From Achromobacter xylosoxidans (GTDB lineage Bacteria > Pseudomonadota > Gammaproteobacteria > Burkholderiales > Burkholderiaceae_B), in the NCBI RefSeq assembly GCF_002192695.1, contig NZ_MTLG01000094.1, positions 1 to 64,000 of the forward strand: a stretch of 64,000 bases of DNA, read 5' to 3'. The notes under the pieces were generated by a model. That model had not been told where the DNA came from. It saw only the letters and a list, made by a program, of their open reading frames with translations, and searched no databases. Below are positions 18,161-26,747 of the stretch, piece by piece (the stretch's first letter is position 1; every line of letters begins with the position of its first letter). The position numbers and the translations under genes were made by a program.

Positions 18161-18191
18161 GGGGCCTCCCTGTGGCGGATTGCGCTTGGCG

Positions 18192-19352
18192 TCAGAGCTT
18201 GCAGCCGCGGGCCGGATCGGCCAGCTTCTTCACGGCGACATCCACGACCTTGTTTTCCAGCCCGTCGACGCGGCGCAGGTAGATGTCCTGCACGGGGTTG
18301 CCCGCGCTGGACAGCGTGAAGGGGCCGCGCGGGCTGTCCACCGTGGCGCCGCGCATGGCCTTGCGGAAATCCTCCTTCTTGGCGAAGTCGCCCTTGACCG
18401 CGGCCAGGCCCGACTGCATCAGCTGCGCCGCGTCATAGCCCTGCACCGCATAGACGTCGGGCTGCGCCTTGTAGGCCTTGCTGTAGTCGGCGCGGAAGGC
18501 ATTGTCGCGCGGCGTGTTCAGGCCGTCGGCATAGTGCAGCGTGGTCAGCAGGCCTTGCGCCGATGCGCCCTGGGCCTCCAGCGTGCCGTCGGTCAGGAAG
18601 CCCGAGCCGTACAGCGGGATGGTCTTGCCCAGGCCGGCCGCATGGTAGTCCTGCACGAACTTCACGGCCCCGCCACCGGCGAAGAACGTGAACACCATGT
18701 CGGGCTTGAGCGCCGCGATCTCGGTCAGCAGCGGCTGGAATTCCACGTTTGGAAACGGCAGGCTCAGTTCCTTCACGACCTTGCCGCCGGCCTTCTCGAA
18801 GCCTTCCTTGAAGCCGCCGATAGCTTCGTCGCCGGCGGCGTACTTCCAGGTGATGGTGACGGCCGTCTTGTGGCCCTTGGCGAAGGCCACCGGACCCATG
18901 GCGTAGGCCGGCTGCCAATTGGTGAACGAGGTGCGGAAGATGCCCGGGCCGCACAGCGGGCCGGTGATGGCGTTGGCGCCCGCATTGGTCACGATCAGCG
19001 TGGTGTCGGCGTCCTTGGCGGCCTTGGCCAGCGCCATCGCCACGCCCGAGTGCACGGTGCCGATCAACACGTCCACCTGGTCGCGCTTGATCAGGCGGTT
19101 GGCGTTTTCGGCGGCCTTGGCGGGGTTGGACTCGTCGTCCACCTTGAAGTATTCGATCTCGCGTCCGCCCAGCTTGCCGCCTTGTTCGGCGACGTACAGC
19201 TTGAAGCCGTTCTCGATGGCGTTGCCCAGCGCGGCGTAGGTGCCGCTGTAGGGCAGCATGAAGCCGACCTTGATCTTGTCGGCGGCCTGGGCGCCGGTGG
19301 CGGCGAGCGTCAGAGCCGCGGCGAGCGCAGCCCGGTTCAGGGCGTGGTTCAT
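18192..19352 (-). CDS. Branched-chain-type ABC binding protein
   Basis: A 386-residue periplasmic binding protein of the LivK/HbaE-like group. Signal peptide about 1-23 (AATGAQAAD). The mature N-terminus KIKVGFMLPYSGTYAALG and the segment DDESNPAKAAENANRLI are family hallmarks. Similar proteins serve transporters for benzoate or hydroxybenzoate in box and hba loci. It lies directly between the alpha/beta hydrolase and the permeases on the minus strand. Confidence 0.92.
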   Translation of the reverse strand: MNHALNRAALAAALTLAATGAQAADKIKVGFMLPYSGTYAALGNAIENGFKLYVAEQGGKLGGREIEYFKVDDESNPAKAAENANRLIKRDQVDVLIGTVHSGVAMALAKAAKDADTTLIVTNAGANAITGPLCGPGIFRTSFTNWQPAYAMGPVAFAKGHKTAVTITWKYAAGDEAIGGFKEGFEKAGGKVVKELSLPFPNVEFQPLLTEIAALKPDMVFTFFAGGGAVKFVQDYHAAGLGKTIPLYGSGFLTDGTLEAQGASAQGLLTTLHYADGLNTPRDNAFRADYSKAYKAQPDVYAVQGYDAAQLMQSGLAAVKGDFAKKEDFRKAMRGATVDSPRGPFTLSSAGNPVQDIYLRRVDGLENKVVDVAVKKLADPARGCKL

Positions 19353-19389
19353 GGTTAGTCTCCGTGCTTGTTATGGGCCGACGCAGAGG

Positions 19390-20214
19390 TCAGCGGGGTT
19401 TTTCCAAGCCGCCGACGAAGCCGGCGACGGCCTGGATAACGCGGGCTGGCTGGTCCCTGTGCGCCGAGTGGCCGCAGTCGGGCAGTTCCAGCAGTTCGGT
19501 CTGGGGCGCAAGCCGGCGTATGCCGCGTATCTGCGCCAGGCTGCCGTATTCGTCGTCCACGCCTTGGATGGCAAGCACGGGACAGGCGATGCGGGGCAGG
19601 TAGTCGTCCAGGTTCCAGCGGCGGAAGGCCGGGTCCAGCCAGATGTCGTTCCAGCCCCAGAACGCCGAATCCGGGTCCGCGTGATGGCGGCCCAGCCGGG
19701 CGCGCAGGTCCGTTTCCAGATAGGCCTGGCGCGCCTGCGCGATGCTGTCGACCGACACGTCTTCGACCAGGATATGGGGGGCGGCGGCCACCACGCCGGC
19801 GACGGCGTCCGGATGCATGGCGGCGTACAGCAGGGCGATGGAGGCGCCGTCGCTGTGGCCGAACAGCACCGGCTTGTCCTGCCGGGCGTCCAGGTCCAGG
19901 GCGCGCAGCAACGCGGGCAGTACGTCGCGCGCCTCGCGTTGCATGTAATCCACCGGCCGCTTTTCTTCGGAGCGCAGCGGCGTCGATTGTCCATATCCCA
20001 GACGCGAATACACCAGGCCGCGGCAGCCAGCGGCCTCGCAGACTTGCCGGGGCCAGTCCTTCCACATGGACACCGAACCCAGTCCTTCGTGCAGGAACAC
20101 CAGCAGCGGGGCGCCGGGGCGATCGGACCCGATCCACTGGCATTCCAGCCGCAGGTCTCGTCCGCCGGCATGGAACTCGGCAAACACGGTCTCGGCCACG
20201 GCGCAGGCGTTCAT
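19390..20214 (-). CDS. Alpha/beta hydrolase of the benzoate locus
   Basis: A 274-residue alpha/beta hydrolase. The nucleophile elbow is FGHSDGAS with Ser near 118, the acid is probably in GVDDEYG near 220, and the His is in DCGHSAHRD near 250. Its ATG overlaps the ligase stop (ATGA), so it is translated with bclA. It may be a thioesterase or esterase that clears stalled benzoyl-CoA intermediates or frees benzoate from esters; the sequence does not decide. There is no signal peptide, so it acts in the cytoplasm. Confidence 0.82.
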   Translation of the reverse strand: MNACAVAETVFAEFHAGGRDLRLECQWIGSDRPGAPLLVFLHEGLGSVSMWKDWPRQVCEAAGCRGLVYSRLGYGQSTPLRSEEKRPVDYMQREARDVLPALLRALDLDARQDKPVLFGHSDGASIALLYAAMHPDAVAGVVAAAPHILVEDVSVDSIAQARQAYLETDLRARLGRHHADPDSAFWGWNDIWLDPAFRRWNLDDYLPRIACPVLAIQGVDDEYGSLAQIRGIRRLAPQTELLELPDCGHSAHRDQPARVIQAVAGFVGGLEKPR

Positions 20215-21770
20215 GGCGTGGCCTCTTCCAGCTGGCGCAAGCGGAAGCGCTGTATCTTCCCGGTGGCCGTCTTGGGCAGTTCTTCCGTGAAATTGATCTG
20301 GCGCGGATACTTGAACGGCGCCAGATGCTGCTTCACGTAGTTCTGCAGCGCGGCCCCGGTCTGCGCGTCGGGCTCGAAGCCGGGGCGCAGCACCACGTAG
20401 GCCTTGGTCTTGACCAGCCCGTCGTGGTCCGGCACGCCGATCACGGCCGCTTCCAGCACGGCCTCGTGCTGCACCAGGATGTTCTCGACCTCCACCGGCG
20501 ATACATACTGGCCGCTGACCTTGATCATGTCGTCGCTGCGCCCGGCATAGGTGTAGTAGCCGTCCGCGTCGCAGGTGTACTTGTCGCCGCTCTTGAGCCA
20601 GTCGCCCAGGAAGCACTGGCGCGTCTTGTCGCGGTTGTTCCAGTACATCAGCGCTGCGCTGGGACCCTTGATGTAGAGGTCGCCGATGGCGCCGGGCGGC
20701 ACCGGGGCGCCGTTCTCGTCGCGCAGTTGCACTTCGTAGCCGGGCACGGGCTTGCCGGTGGTGCCGTAGCGCAGCTGCCCGGTCTGGTTGGAGATGAAGA
20801 TGTGCAGCATCTCGGTGGAGCCGATGCCGTCCAGGATCTCGCAGCCGAAGTGGCGCGTGTAGCGTTCGCCGATATCACGCGGCAGCGCTTCGCCGGCGGA
20901 CGTACAGATGCGCATGGCGACCTGCTCGCGCGCGGGCAGGTCGGGCGAGGCCAGCATGCTGGCGTACAGCGTGGGCACGCCGTAGAACACGGTGGGCCGG
21001 TGCTGGGTCAGGCGTTTGAAGACCGCCTGCGGCGTGGGGCGTTCGCCCATCAGGATGACGGTCGCGCCCACCGATAGCGGAAAGGTCAGGCCATTGCCCA
21101 GGCCATAGGCGAAGAACAGCTTGGCGGCCGAGAACACCACGTCGTCCTCGCGGATGCCGAGCACGGGCTTGGCGTAGAGCTCGGCCGTGTGCCACAGGTT
21201 GCCGTGGGTATGGACCACGCCCTTGGGCTTGCCGGTGGAGCCGGACGAGTACAGCCAGAACGCGATCTCGTCGGATAGGGTGCGCGCCGCCGGTGCAAGC
21301 GGCGCGGCGGCCAGCAGCGATTCGAGTTCGCGCGCGCCTTCGGGCAAGGGGCCGGCGGGCTGCGAAACCACCAGGTGTTCGACATCGGCGGCGGCCTGCC
21401 CCAGCGCGGTCTGCACCACCGGCAGCAAGGCGCCCGACGCGAACACGGCGCGTACCCGGCTGTGGCCGATGATGTAGGCGTAGTCGTCCGCGGTAAGCAG
21501 GGTGTTCACGGCCACCGGCACCACGCCCGCATGCAGCGCGCCCAGGAACACCACCGGCCAGTCTACGGTGTCCTGCATCAGCAGCAGGATGCGCTCCTCG
21601 CGCCGCAGGCCCAGCTGGCGCAGCGCGCCGGCCATGCGCGCCACCCGTTCCGCCAATTCGCCGTAGCTGATCTGGCGGGTGTCGTCGATGTAGGCCGGCT
21701 TGGCGGCGCGCGGCGCATTGAGCGCCGCCAGGTGGCTGGCGAAGTTGAGTTCGGCGGGACAGGCGTTCAC
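20211..21770 (-). CDS. bclA: Benzoate-CoA ligase
   Basis: A 519-residue AMP-forming ligase that activates benzoate to benzoyl-CoA, the entry step of the box pathway. The AMP-binding motif FWLYSSGSTGKPKGVVHTH (about 171-189), then FAYGLGN, GSTEMLHIF and the hinge region SGDKYTCDADGYYTYAGRSDDM (in parts) are all present, ending with PKTATGKIQRFRLR carrying the catalytic Lys. It starts at GTG 21770 after AGGAGA. It sits divergent from boxR and next to a binding protein and Liv-type transporter. Confidence 0.93.
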   Translation of the reverse strand: MNACPAELNFASHLAALNAPRAAKPAYIDDTRQISYGELAERVARMAGALRQLGLRREERILLLMQDTVDWPVVFLGALHAGVVPVAVNTLLTADDYAYIIGHSRVRAVFASGALLPVVQTALGQAAADVEHLVVSQPAGPLPEGARELESLLAAAPLAPAARTLSDEIAFWLYSSGSTGKPKGVVHTHGNLWHTAELYAKPVLGIREDDVVFSAAKLFFAYGLGNGLTFPLSVGATVILMGERPTPQAVFKRLTQHRPTVFYGVPTLYASMLASPDLPAREQVAMRICTSAGEALPRDIGERYTRHFGCEILDGIGSTEMLHIFISNQTGQLRYGTTGKPVPGYEVQLRDENGAPVPPGAIGDLYIKGPSAALMYWNNRDKTRQCFLGDWLKSGDKYTCDADGYYTYAGRSDDMIKVSGQYVSPVEVENILVQHEAVLEAAVIGVPDHDGLVKTKAYVVLRPGFEPDAQTGAALQNYVKQHLAPFKYPRQINFTEELPKTATGKIQRFRLRQLEEATP

Positions 21771-21846
21771 GGTTGTCTCCTGATGTCCTGTGGGGTGGAA
21801 GCCGCGCTGTGTGTGTTTTTCTGGCGGTGGGGTGGGGCGGGGCCTC

Positions 21847-22317
21847 TCAGGTGCGCGTGAATTCGATGGCGCCGCCCGGCAGCAGATACAGCACCAGCGC
21901 GCGGCCGCCGCTCACGGTAGGGCTGTGCGCGCTGCCGGGGCCGTAGACCAGCCAGCCGGCGCCGTGGCCGTCGAAGCGGGCGCCCTCCGTCAGCGGCATG
22001 ATCATGTCGATCTCGCCATTGGGGTGCGCGTGGTGCGGGCCGGCCAGGTCGTTCATGTCGACCACGTCCACCGAGCAGTCCGCCAGGTCGGGCGCGGGCT
22101 TGATGACGCGGCCGTAGCGGATGCCGCCGCCTTCCCGGCCGCACATCCAGCCCTCGGCCACGCCTTGCCTACAGGTGGCGTAGATCTCCTGGAACAGGGC
22201 GCTTTGGGGGCCGGCCTCGCGGTTCAGGCATTCCTGCAGCGCCGCGTCCAGCGGCTGGCCTTGCGTCAGGCGCGCTACCTCGCGCATCAGGGCATGGAAT
22301 TGGTCAGGCGTACTCAC
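21847..22317 (-). CDS. 4-hydroxylaminobenzoate lyase-like protein (DUF4863)
   Basis: A 156-residue protein resembling the DUF4863/PnbB family, which includes p-hydroxylaminobenzoate lyase (4-nitrobenzoate degradation). A cupin-like His cluster GPHHAHPNGEIDMIMPL (about 92-108) is the main feature. It starts at GTG 22317 after a strong AAGGAGGAG site. It is the first gene of the minus-strand unit leading to bclA, so it is expressed with benzoate activation. Whether it acts on a nitro-aromatic or on a box intermediate cannot be read from the sequence. Confidence 0.75.
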   Translation of the reverse strand: MSTPDQFHALMREVARLTQGQPLDAALQECLNREAGPQSALFQEIYATCRQGVAEGWMCGREGGGIRYGRVIKPAPDLADCSVDVVDMNDLAGPHHAHPNGEIDMIMPLTEGARFDGHGAGWLVYGPGSAHSPTVSGGRALVLYLLPGGAIEFTRT

Positions 22318-22420
22318 CGGGCTCCTCCTTTACACTGTCGGCGCTTCAGAATCGAGATGAAATCGACTGCTGTTTTGTTGCGCGTGAGCCGAGCCGCTTT
22401 GGACTCGATGGAGGAAAAAT

Positions 22421-22458
22421 AGTGCTTCCATTGATCAGGGTCAAGCACTATAGTGCAT
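22421..22458. promoter_or_regulatory. BoxR operator candidate and boxR promoter
   Basis: Three related half-sites, AGTGCTT (22421-22427), AAGCACT (22443-22449) and AGTGCAT (22452-22458), include the palindrome GCACTATAGTGC at 22445-22456. A promoter fits here: TTCCAT (22426-22431), 17 bases, TATAGT (22449-22454). The operator would cover this promoter and could control both divergent units. Confidence 0.6.
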
Positions 22459-22497
22459 AAAACGTGGTAATCAGGGTTTTTGCGGAGTCACGTAAAC

Positions 22498-23406
22498 ATG
22501 AATCAAGCGCTAGACGCGGCGCCATCCGAACCCAGGCGGGAGGCGTTCCTGGTGGCATTGGGCGAGCGGGTGCGCCGCCTGCGGGCCATACGCGGCATGA
22601 CCCGCAAGAGCCTGTCGCAGGTCACCGGCGTATCGGAGCGCCACCTGGCCAACCTGGAGCACGGGGTGGGCAACGCCTCCATCCTGGTGCTGCTGCAGAT
22701 CGCCCGCGCCTTCAACTGCGCGCTGGCCGAACTGGTGGGCGACGTGACCACGGAATCGCCCGACTGGCTGCTGATACGCGAATTGCTCAGCGGCCGCACG
22801 GAATCCGACCTGCAGCGCGCGCGCGAAGCCCTGACCCAGCTGTTCGGCGTGGGGGCGGGGGCGCAGCGCCCCAACCGCACGCAGCGCGTGGCGCTGATCG
22901 GCCTGCGCGGCGCGGGCAAGTCCACCCTGGGCCAGATGCTGGCCGACGACTTGGGCTACCCGTTCGTGGAATTGAATCGCGAGATTGAGCGCGTGGCCGG
23001 GTGCAGCATCCTGGAGATCCATAATCTGTACGGTCCCAACGCCTACCGCCGCTACGAACGGCGGGCGCTGGAAGAGGCCGTGCAGATCTACCCGGAAATG
23101 GTGCTGGCCACGCCGGGCGGGCTGGTGTCTGAACCCGCCACCCTGAACCTGCTGCTGGCGCATTGCTACACGGTATGGCTGCGCGCCACGCCCGAGGAAC
23201 ACATGGGCCGGGTCATGGCGCAAGGCGATTTCCGTCCCATGTCGGGCAACAACGAGGCCATGGCGGACCTGAAGCGCATCCTGGCCGGACGCGAGGCCTT
23301 CTACGCCAAGGCGGATCTCACCTGGGTCACCAGCAACCTGGACGTGCAGGAAAGCTTTGCCGGCCTGCGCACCCAGGTGCGCAAGGCCTGCGGCCTGCCG
23401 CTATAG
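22498..23406 (+). CDS. boxR: BoxR-type regulator: HTH plus shikimate-kinase-like domain
   Basis: A 302-residue regulator with an N-terminal XRE-type helix-turn-helix (about 20-80, RKSLSQVTGVSERHLANLE) fused to a C-terminal shikimate-kinase-like domain with Walker A GLRGAGKST (135-143). This architecture is that of BoxR/BzdR, benzoyl-CoA-responsive repressors of benzoate degradation known from Azoarcus. The kinase-like domain binds the effector rather than phosphorylating. ATG 22498 follows GGAG. It is followed by an intrinsic terminator and the boxC promoter region. Confidence 0.94.
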   Translation: MNQALDAAPSEPRREAFLVALGERVRRLRAIRGMTRKSLSQVTGVSERHLANLEHGVGNASILVLLQIARAFNCALAELVGDVTTESPDWLLIRELLSGRTESDLQRAREALTQLFGVGAGAQRPNRTQRVALIGLRGAGKSTLGQMLADDLGYPFVELNREIERVAGCSILEIHNLYGPNAYRRYERRALEEAVQIYPEMVLATPGGLVSEPATLNLLLAHCYTVWLRATPEEHMGRVMAQGDFRPMSGNNEAMADLKRILAGREAFYAKADLTWVTSNLDVQESFAGLRTQVRKACGLPL

Positions 23407-23436
23407 GCGGATTCGATGCCGGCCGGGCCGGCAATA

Positions 23437-23450
23437 TGCATTTTTGTGCA
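23437..23450. promoter_or_regulatory. BoxR operator candidate 2
   Basis: TGCATTTTTGTGCA is TGCA-N6-TGCA, the direct-repeat form I recall for BzdR/BoxR operators in Azoarcus. It lies between the boxR stop and the boxR terminator, 100 bases before boxC. Confidence 0.6.
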
Positions 23451-23451
23451 T

Positions 23452-23475
23452 GCCCCGCTTGACGGGGCTTTTTTT
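23452..23475 (+). terminator. Intrinsic terminator after boxR
   Basis: GCCCCG stem, five-base loop CTTGA, CGGGGC, then seven Ts. It separates boxR from the boxCBA operon and lies between two operator candidates. Confidence 0.88.
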
Positions 23476-23486
23476 GTCCTCTAATC

Positions 23487-23509
23487 TGCACAATAATTCA
23501 TGTCGTGCA
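23487..23509. promoter_or_regulatory. BoxR operator candidate 3 at the boxC promoter
   Basis: TGCA occurs at 23487-23490 and 23506-23509 with 15 bases between, about 40-60 bases before the boxC ATG. The enclosed CAATAATTCATG is the most AT-rich part and may hold the -10 box; TTGTCC at 23474-23479 could be a -35 element. Confidence 0.45.
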
Positions 23510-23549
23510 GTATTTTTCCTGTTTTGACAGGAGTCCGAGGAGACACACT

Positions 23550-25208
23550 ATGAGCAGCACCCTCAACCGGGTTGATTTCCGGACCGACCCCGAGCAGTAC
23601 CGCCATTGGCGCCTGAGCTTCGACGGCGCGGTCGCCACGCTGGCCATGGATGTCGCCGAGGACGGCGGCCTGCGTCCGGGCTACAAGCTGAAGCTGAATT
23701 CCTACGACCTGGGCGTGGACATCGAACTGCACGACGCCTTGCAGCGCATCCGCTTCGAACATCCGGAAGTGCGCACGGTGGTCGTGACCAGCATGAAGGA
23801 CCGCATCTTCTGTTCCGGCGCCAATATCTTCATGCTGGGCCTGTCCTCGCACGCCTGGAAGGTGAACTTCTGCAAGTTCACCAACGAAACCCGCAACGGC
23901 ATCGAGGATTCCAGCCGCCACAGCGGCCTGAAGTTCATCGCCGCGCTCAACGGCGCCTGCGCCGGGGGCGGCTACGAGCTGGCGCTGGCCTGCGACGAGA
24001 TCATGCTGATCGACGACCGCTCGTCCGCGGTCGCGCTGCCCGAGGTGCCGCTGCTGGGCGTGCTGCCGGGCACCGGCGGCCTGACCCGCGTGACCGACAA
24101 GCGCCGCGTGCGCCATGACCACGCGGACATCTTCTGCACCCTGGTCGAGGGCGTGCGCGGCCAGCGCGCCAAGGATTGGCGCCTGGTGGACGACGTGGTC
24201 AAGCCGGCCCGCTTCGAGGAGGCCGTGCGCGAACGCGCGCAGGCGCTGGCGCAGGGCAGCGACCGCCCGGCGGGCGAGCAGGGCATTGCGCTGACGCCGG
24301 TGCAGCGCACGGAAAGCGCCGACGCCCTGTCCTACCGCTATGTGGACATCCAGCTGGACCGCGACAAGCGCCAAGCCACCTGGACGGTGCGCGCGCCCGA
24401 GGGCGCGGTGCAAACCGGATTGCAGGACATCGTCGCCGCGGGCGCGGCCTGGTGGCCGCTGCAGATGGCGCGCGAACTGGACGACGCCATCCTGACCATG
24501 CGCACCAACGAGCTGGACATCGGCACCTGGATCATCAAGACCGAAGGCGATGCCGCGCTGGTGCTGGCCGCCGACGCCGCGCTCCAACAGCATGCGGACC
24601 ACTGGTTCGTGCGCGAAACCGCCGGCATGCTGCGCCGCACGCTGGCGCGCCTGGACGTGACCTCGCGCAGCCTGTTCGCGCTGATCGAGCCGGGCTCCTG
24701 CTTTGCCGGCACCCTGCTCGAACTGGCGCTGGCCGCCGACCGCAGCTACATGCTGGACAACGAGGACGAATCCGCGCCCGCGCAGATCGTGGTGGGCGAA
24801 CGCAATTTCGGCGCCTATCCGCTGGTCAACGGCCAGAGCCGCCTGCAACGCCGCTTCTATGAAGAGGAGACGCCCCTGGAAGCGGTGCGCGCGCGCACCG
24901 GCCAGCCGCTGTCGGCCACCGAAGCGCTGGAGCTGGGCCTGGTCACCTATGCGCCCGACAACATCGATTGGGACGACGAGGTGCGCATGATGCTGGAAGA
25001 GCGCCGCGCGCTGTCGCCCGACGCCCTGACCGGCCTGGAAGCCAACCTGCGCTTCGGCGGACAGGAAACCATGGAGACCCGCATCTTCGGCCGCCTCACC
25101 GCCTGGCAGAACTGGATCTTCAACCGCCCCAACGCCGCCGGCGACAAGGGCGCGCTCAAGCTCTACGGCAAGGGCGAACAGGCCGCATTCGACTGGAACC
25201 GGGTCTGA
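23550..25208 (+). CDS. boxC: Benzoyl-CoA-dihydrodiol lyase
   Basis: BoxC hydrolytically opens the 2,3-epoxybenzoyl-CoA ring (the dihydrodiol/oxepin form) to 3,4-dehydroadipyl-CoA semialdehyde and formate. The 552-residue protein belongs to the crotonase superfamily; ALNGACAGGGYELALACDE (about 134-152) and PEVPLLGVLPGTGGL form the oxyanion-hole region, and a second crotonase-like half follows. ATG 23550 follows GAGGAGA. It heads the plus-strand boxCBA unit and is likely derepressed by BoxR when benzoyl-CoA is present. Confidence 0.96.
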   Translation: MSSTLNRVDFRTDPEQYRHWRLSFDGAVATLAMDVAEDGGLRPGYKLKLNSYDLGVDIELHDALQRIRFEHPEVRTVVVTSMKDRIFCSGANIFMLGLSSHAWKVNFCKFTNETRNGIEDSSRHSGLKFIAALNGACAGGGYELALACDEIMLIDDRSSAVALPEVPLLGVLPGTGGLTRVTDKRRVRHDHADIFCTLVEGVRGQRAKDWRLVDDVVKPARFEEAVRERAQALAQGSDRPAGEQGIALTPVQRTESADALSYRYVDIQLDRDKRQATWTVRAPEGAVQTGLQDIVAAGAAWWPLQMARELDDAILTMRTNELDIGTWIIKTEGDAALVLAADAALQQHADHWFVRETAGMLRRTLARLDVTSRSLFALIEPGSCFAGTLLELALAADRSYMLDNEDESAPAQIVVGERNFGAYPLVNGQSRLQRRFYEEETPLEAVRARTGQPLSATEALELGLVTYAPDNIDWDDEVRMMLEERRALSPDALTGLEANLRFGGQETMETRIFGRLTAWQNWIFNRPNAAGDKGALKLYGKGEQAAFDWNRV

Positions 25209-25265
25209 CGGCCCCGCGATACCGCGCCGCGTGTATGCGGCCCACCCAAGGAACAGGAGCGAGAC

Positions 25266-26693
25266 ATGTCTGGCATCAACTACACCGATAAGATCCCCAA
25301 CAACGTCAATCTGTCCGGCGACCGCACCTTGCAGCGCGCGCTGGAACATTGGCAGCCCAACTACCTGCAGTGGTGGCAGGACATGGGACCCGACGGCTCC
25401 CACGGCTTCGACGTCTACCTGCGCACGGCGGTCAGCGTGCAGCCCGACGGCTGGGCGCACTTCGATCACGTCAAGATGCCGGACTATCGCTGGGGCATCT
25501 TCCTGGCGCCGCAGGACGGGCAGCGCAAGATCCATTTCGGCGAGAACATGGGCCGCGACGTCTGGCAGGACGTGCCCGGCGAGCACCGCGCCAACCTGCG
25601 CCGCATCATCGTCACGCAGGGCGATACCGAGCCGGCCTCGATCGAGCAGCAGCGCCACCTGGGCCTGACCGCGCCCTCGCAGTACGACCTGCGCAACCTG
25701 TTCCAGATCAACGTCGAGGAAGGCCGCCACCTGTGGGCCATGGTCTACCTGCTGCACCGCTACTTCGGCCGCGATGGCCGCGAAGAGGCCGACGCGCTGT
25801 TGCAACGCAGTTCGGGGGATTCCGACAACCCGCGCATCCTGGGCGCGTTCAACGAGAAGACGCCGGATTGGCTGGCCTTCTACATGTTTACCTACTTCAC
25901 CGACCGCGACGGCAAGTTCCAGCTGTGCGCACTGGCGGAATCCAGCTTCGATCCCTTGGCGCGCACCACCAAGTTCATGCTGACCGAGGAAGCGCACCAT
26001 ATGTTCGTGGGCGAATCCGGCATCTCGCGCGTCATCCAGCGCACCTGCGAGGTCATGAACCAGTTGAAGACCGATGACCCGGCAAGCGTGCGCGCCGCAG
26101 GCGTGATCGACCTGCCCACCATCCAGCGCTACCTGAATTTCCACTACAGCGTCACCATCGACCTGTTCGGCGCGGATCAGTCGTCCAACGCCGCGATCTT
26201 CTACGGCTCCGGCCTGAAAGGCCGCTACGAAGAGAGCAAGCGCACCGACGACCACCAGCTGAAGAACGACACCTACCGCGTGCTGACCGTGGAAAACGGC
26301 AGGCTGCGCGAGATCGAGGTGCCGATGCTGAACGCCCTGAACGAAGTGCTGCGCGACGACTTCATCCGCGATTCGGTCGCTGGCATCGGACGCTGGAACA
26401 AGGTCATCGAAAAGAGCGGCCTGCCGTTCCGGCTGCAAGTGCCGCACAAGGCCTTCAACCGCCAGATCGGCACGCTGGCCGGCATCCGCATGTCGCCCGA
26501 AGGCGAGATCCTCTCCGAATCGCAATGGCAGGCCAACAGCCACAAATGGCTGCCCACGCCCGAGGACCGCGCCTTCGTCGCATCGCTGATGGGCCGCGTC
26601 ACCGAGCCGGGCAAGTTCGCCAACTGGATCGCGCCGCCGGTCATGGGCGTCAACCGCCAGCCGGTGAATTTCGAGTACGTCCGTTTCAACTAA
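25266..26693 (+). CDS. boxB: Benzoyl-CoA 2,3-epoxidase subunit BoxB
   Basis: The 475-residue diiron oxygenase that epoxidises benzoyl-CoA with O2 and electrons from BoxA. Two diiron ligand motifs are visible: EEGRH (151-155) and EEAHH (241-245), with more carboxylates between. Length matches the Azoarcus enzyme closely. AGGAGCG precedes the ATG. It lies 57 bases after boxC and 54 before boxA in the common C-B-A order. Confidence 0.97.
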   Translation: MSGINYTDKIPNNVNLSGDRTLQRALEHWQPNYLQWWQDMGPDGSHGFDVYLRTAVSVQPDGWAHFDHVKMPDYRWGIFLAPQDGQRKIHFGENMGRDVWQDVPGEHRANLRRIIVTQGDTEPASIEQQRHLGLTAPSQYDLRNLFQINVEEGRHLWAMVYLLHRYFGRDGREEADALLQRSSGDSDNPRILGAFNEKTPDWLAFYMFTYFTDRDGKFQLCALAESSFDPLARTTKFMLTEEAHHMFVGESGISRVIQRTCEVMNQLKTDDPASVRAAGVIDLPTIQRYLNFHYSVTIDLFGADQSSNAAIFYGSGLKGRYEESKRTDDHQLKNDTYRVLTVENGRLREIEVPMLNALNEVLRDDFIRDSVAGIGRWNKVIEKSGLPFRLQVPHKAFNRQIGTLAGIRMSPEGEILSESQWQANSHKWLPTPEDRAFVASLMGRVTEPGKFANWIAPPVMGVNRQPVNFEYVRFN

Positions 26694-26747
26694 AGCGGGG
26701 CGGCGGCCGTTTCCGCGGCCGCCTACCGGAGCATGGGGTAGACCGAG

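Noticed and set aside
23481..26543. Minus-strand open frame over boxC and boxB
   Set aside because: Antisense to certain box genes, with the same low-complexity composition.
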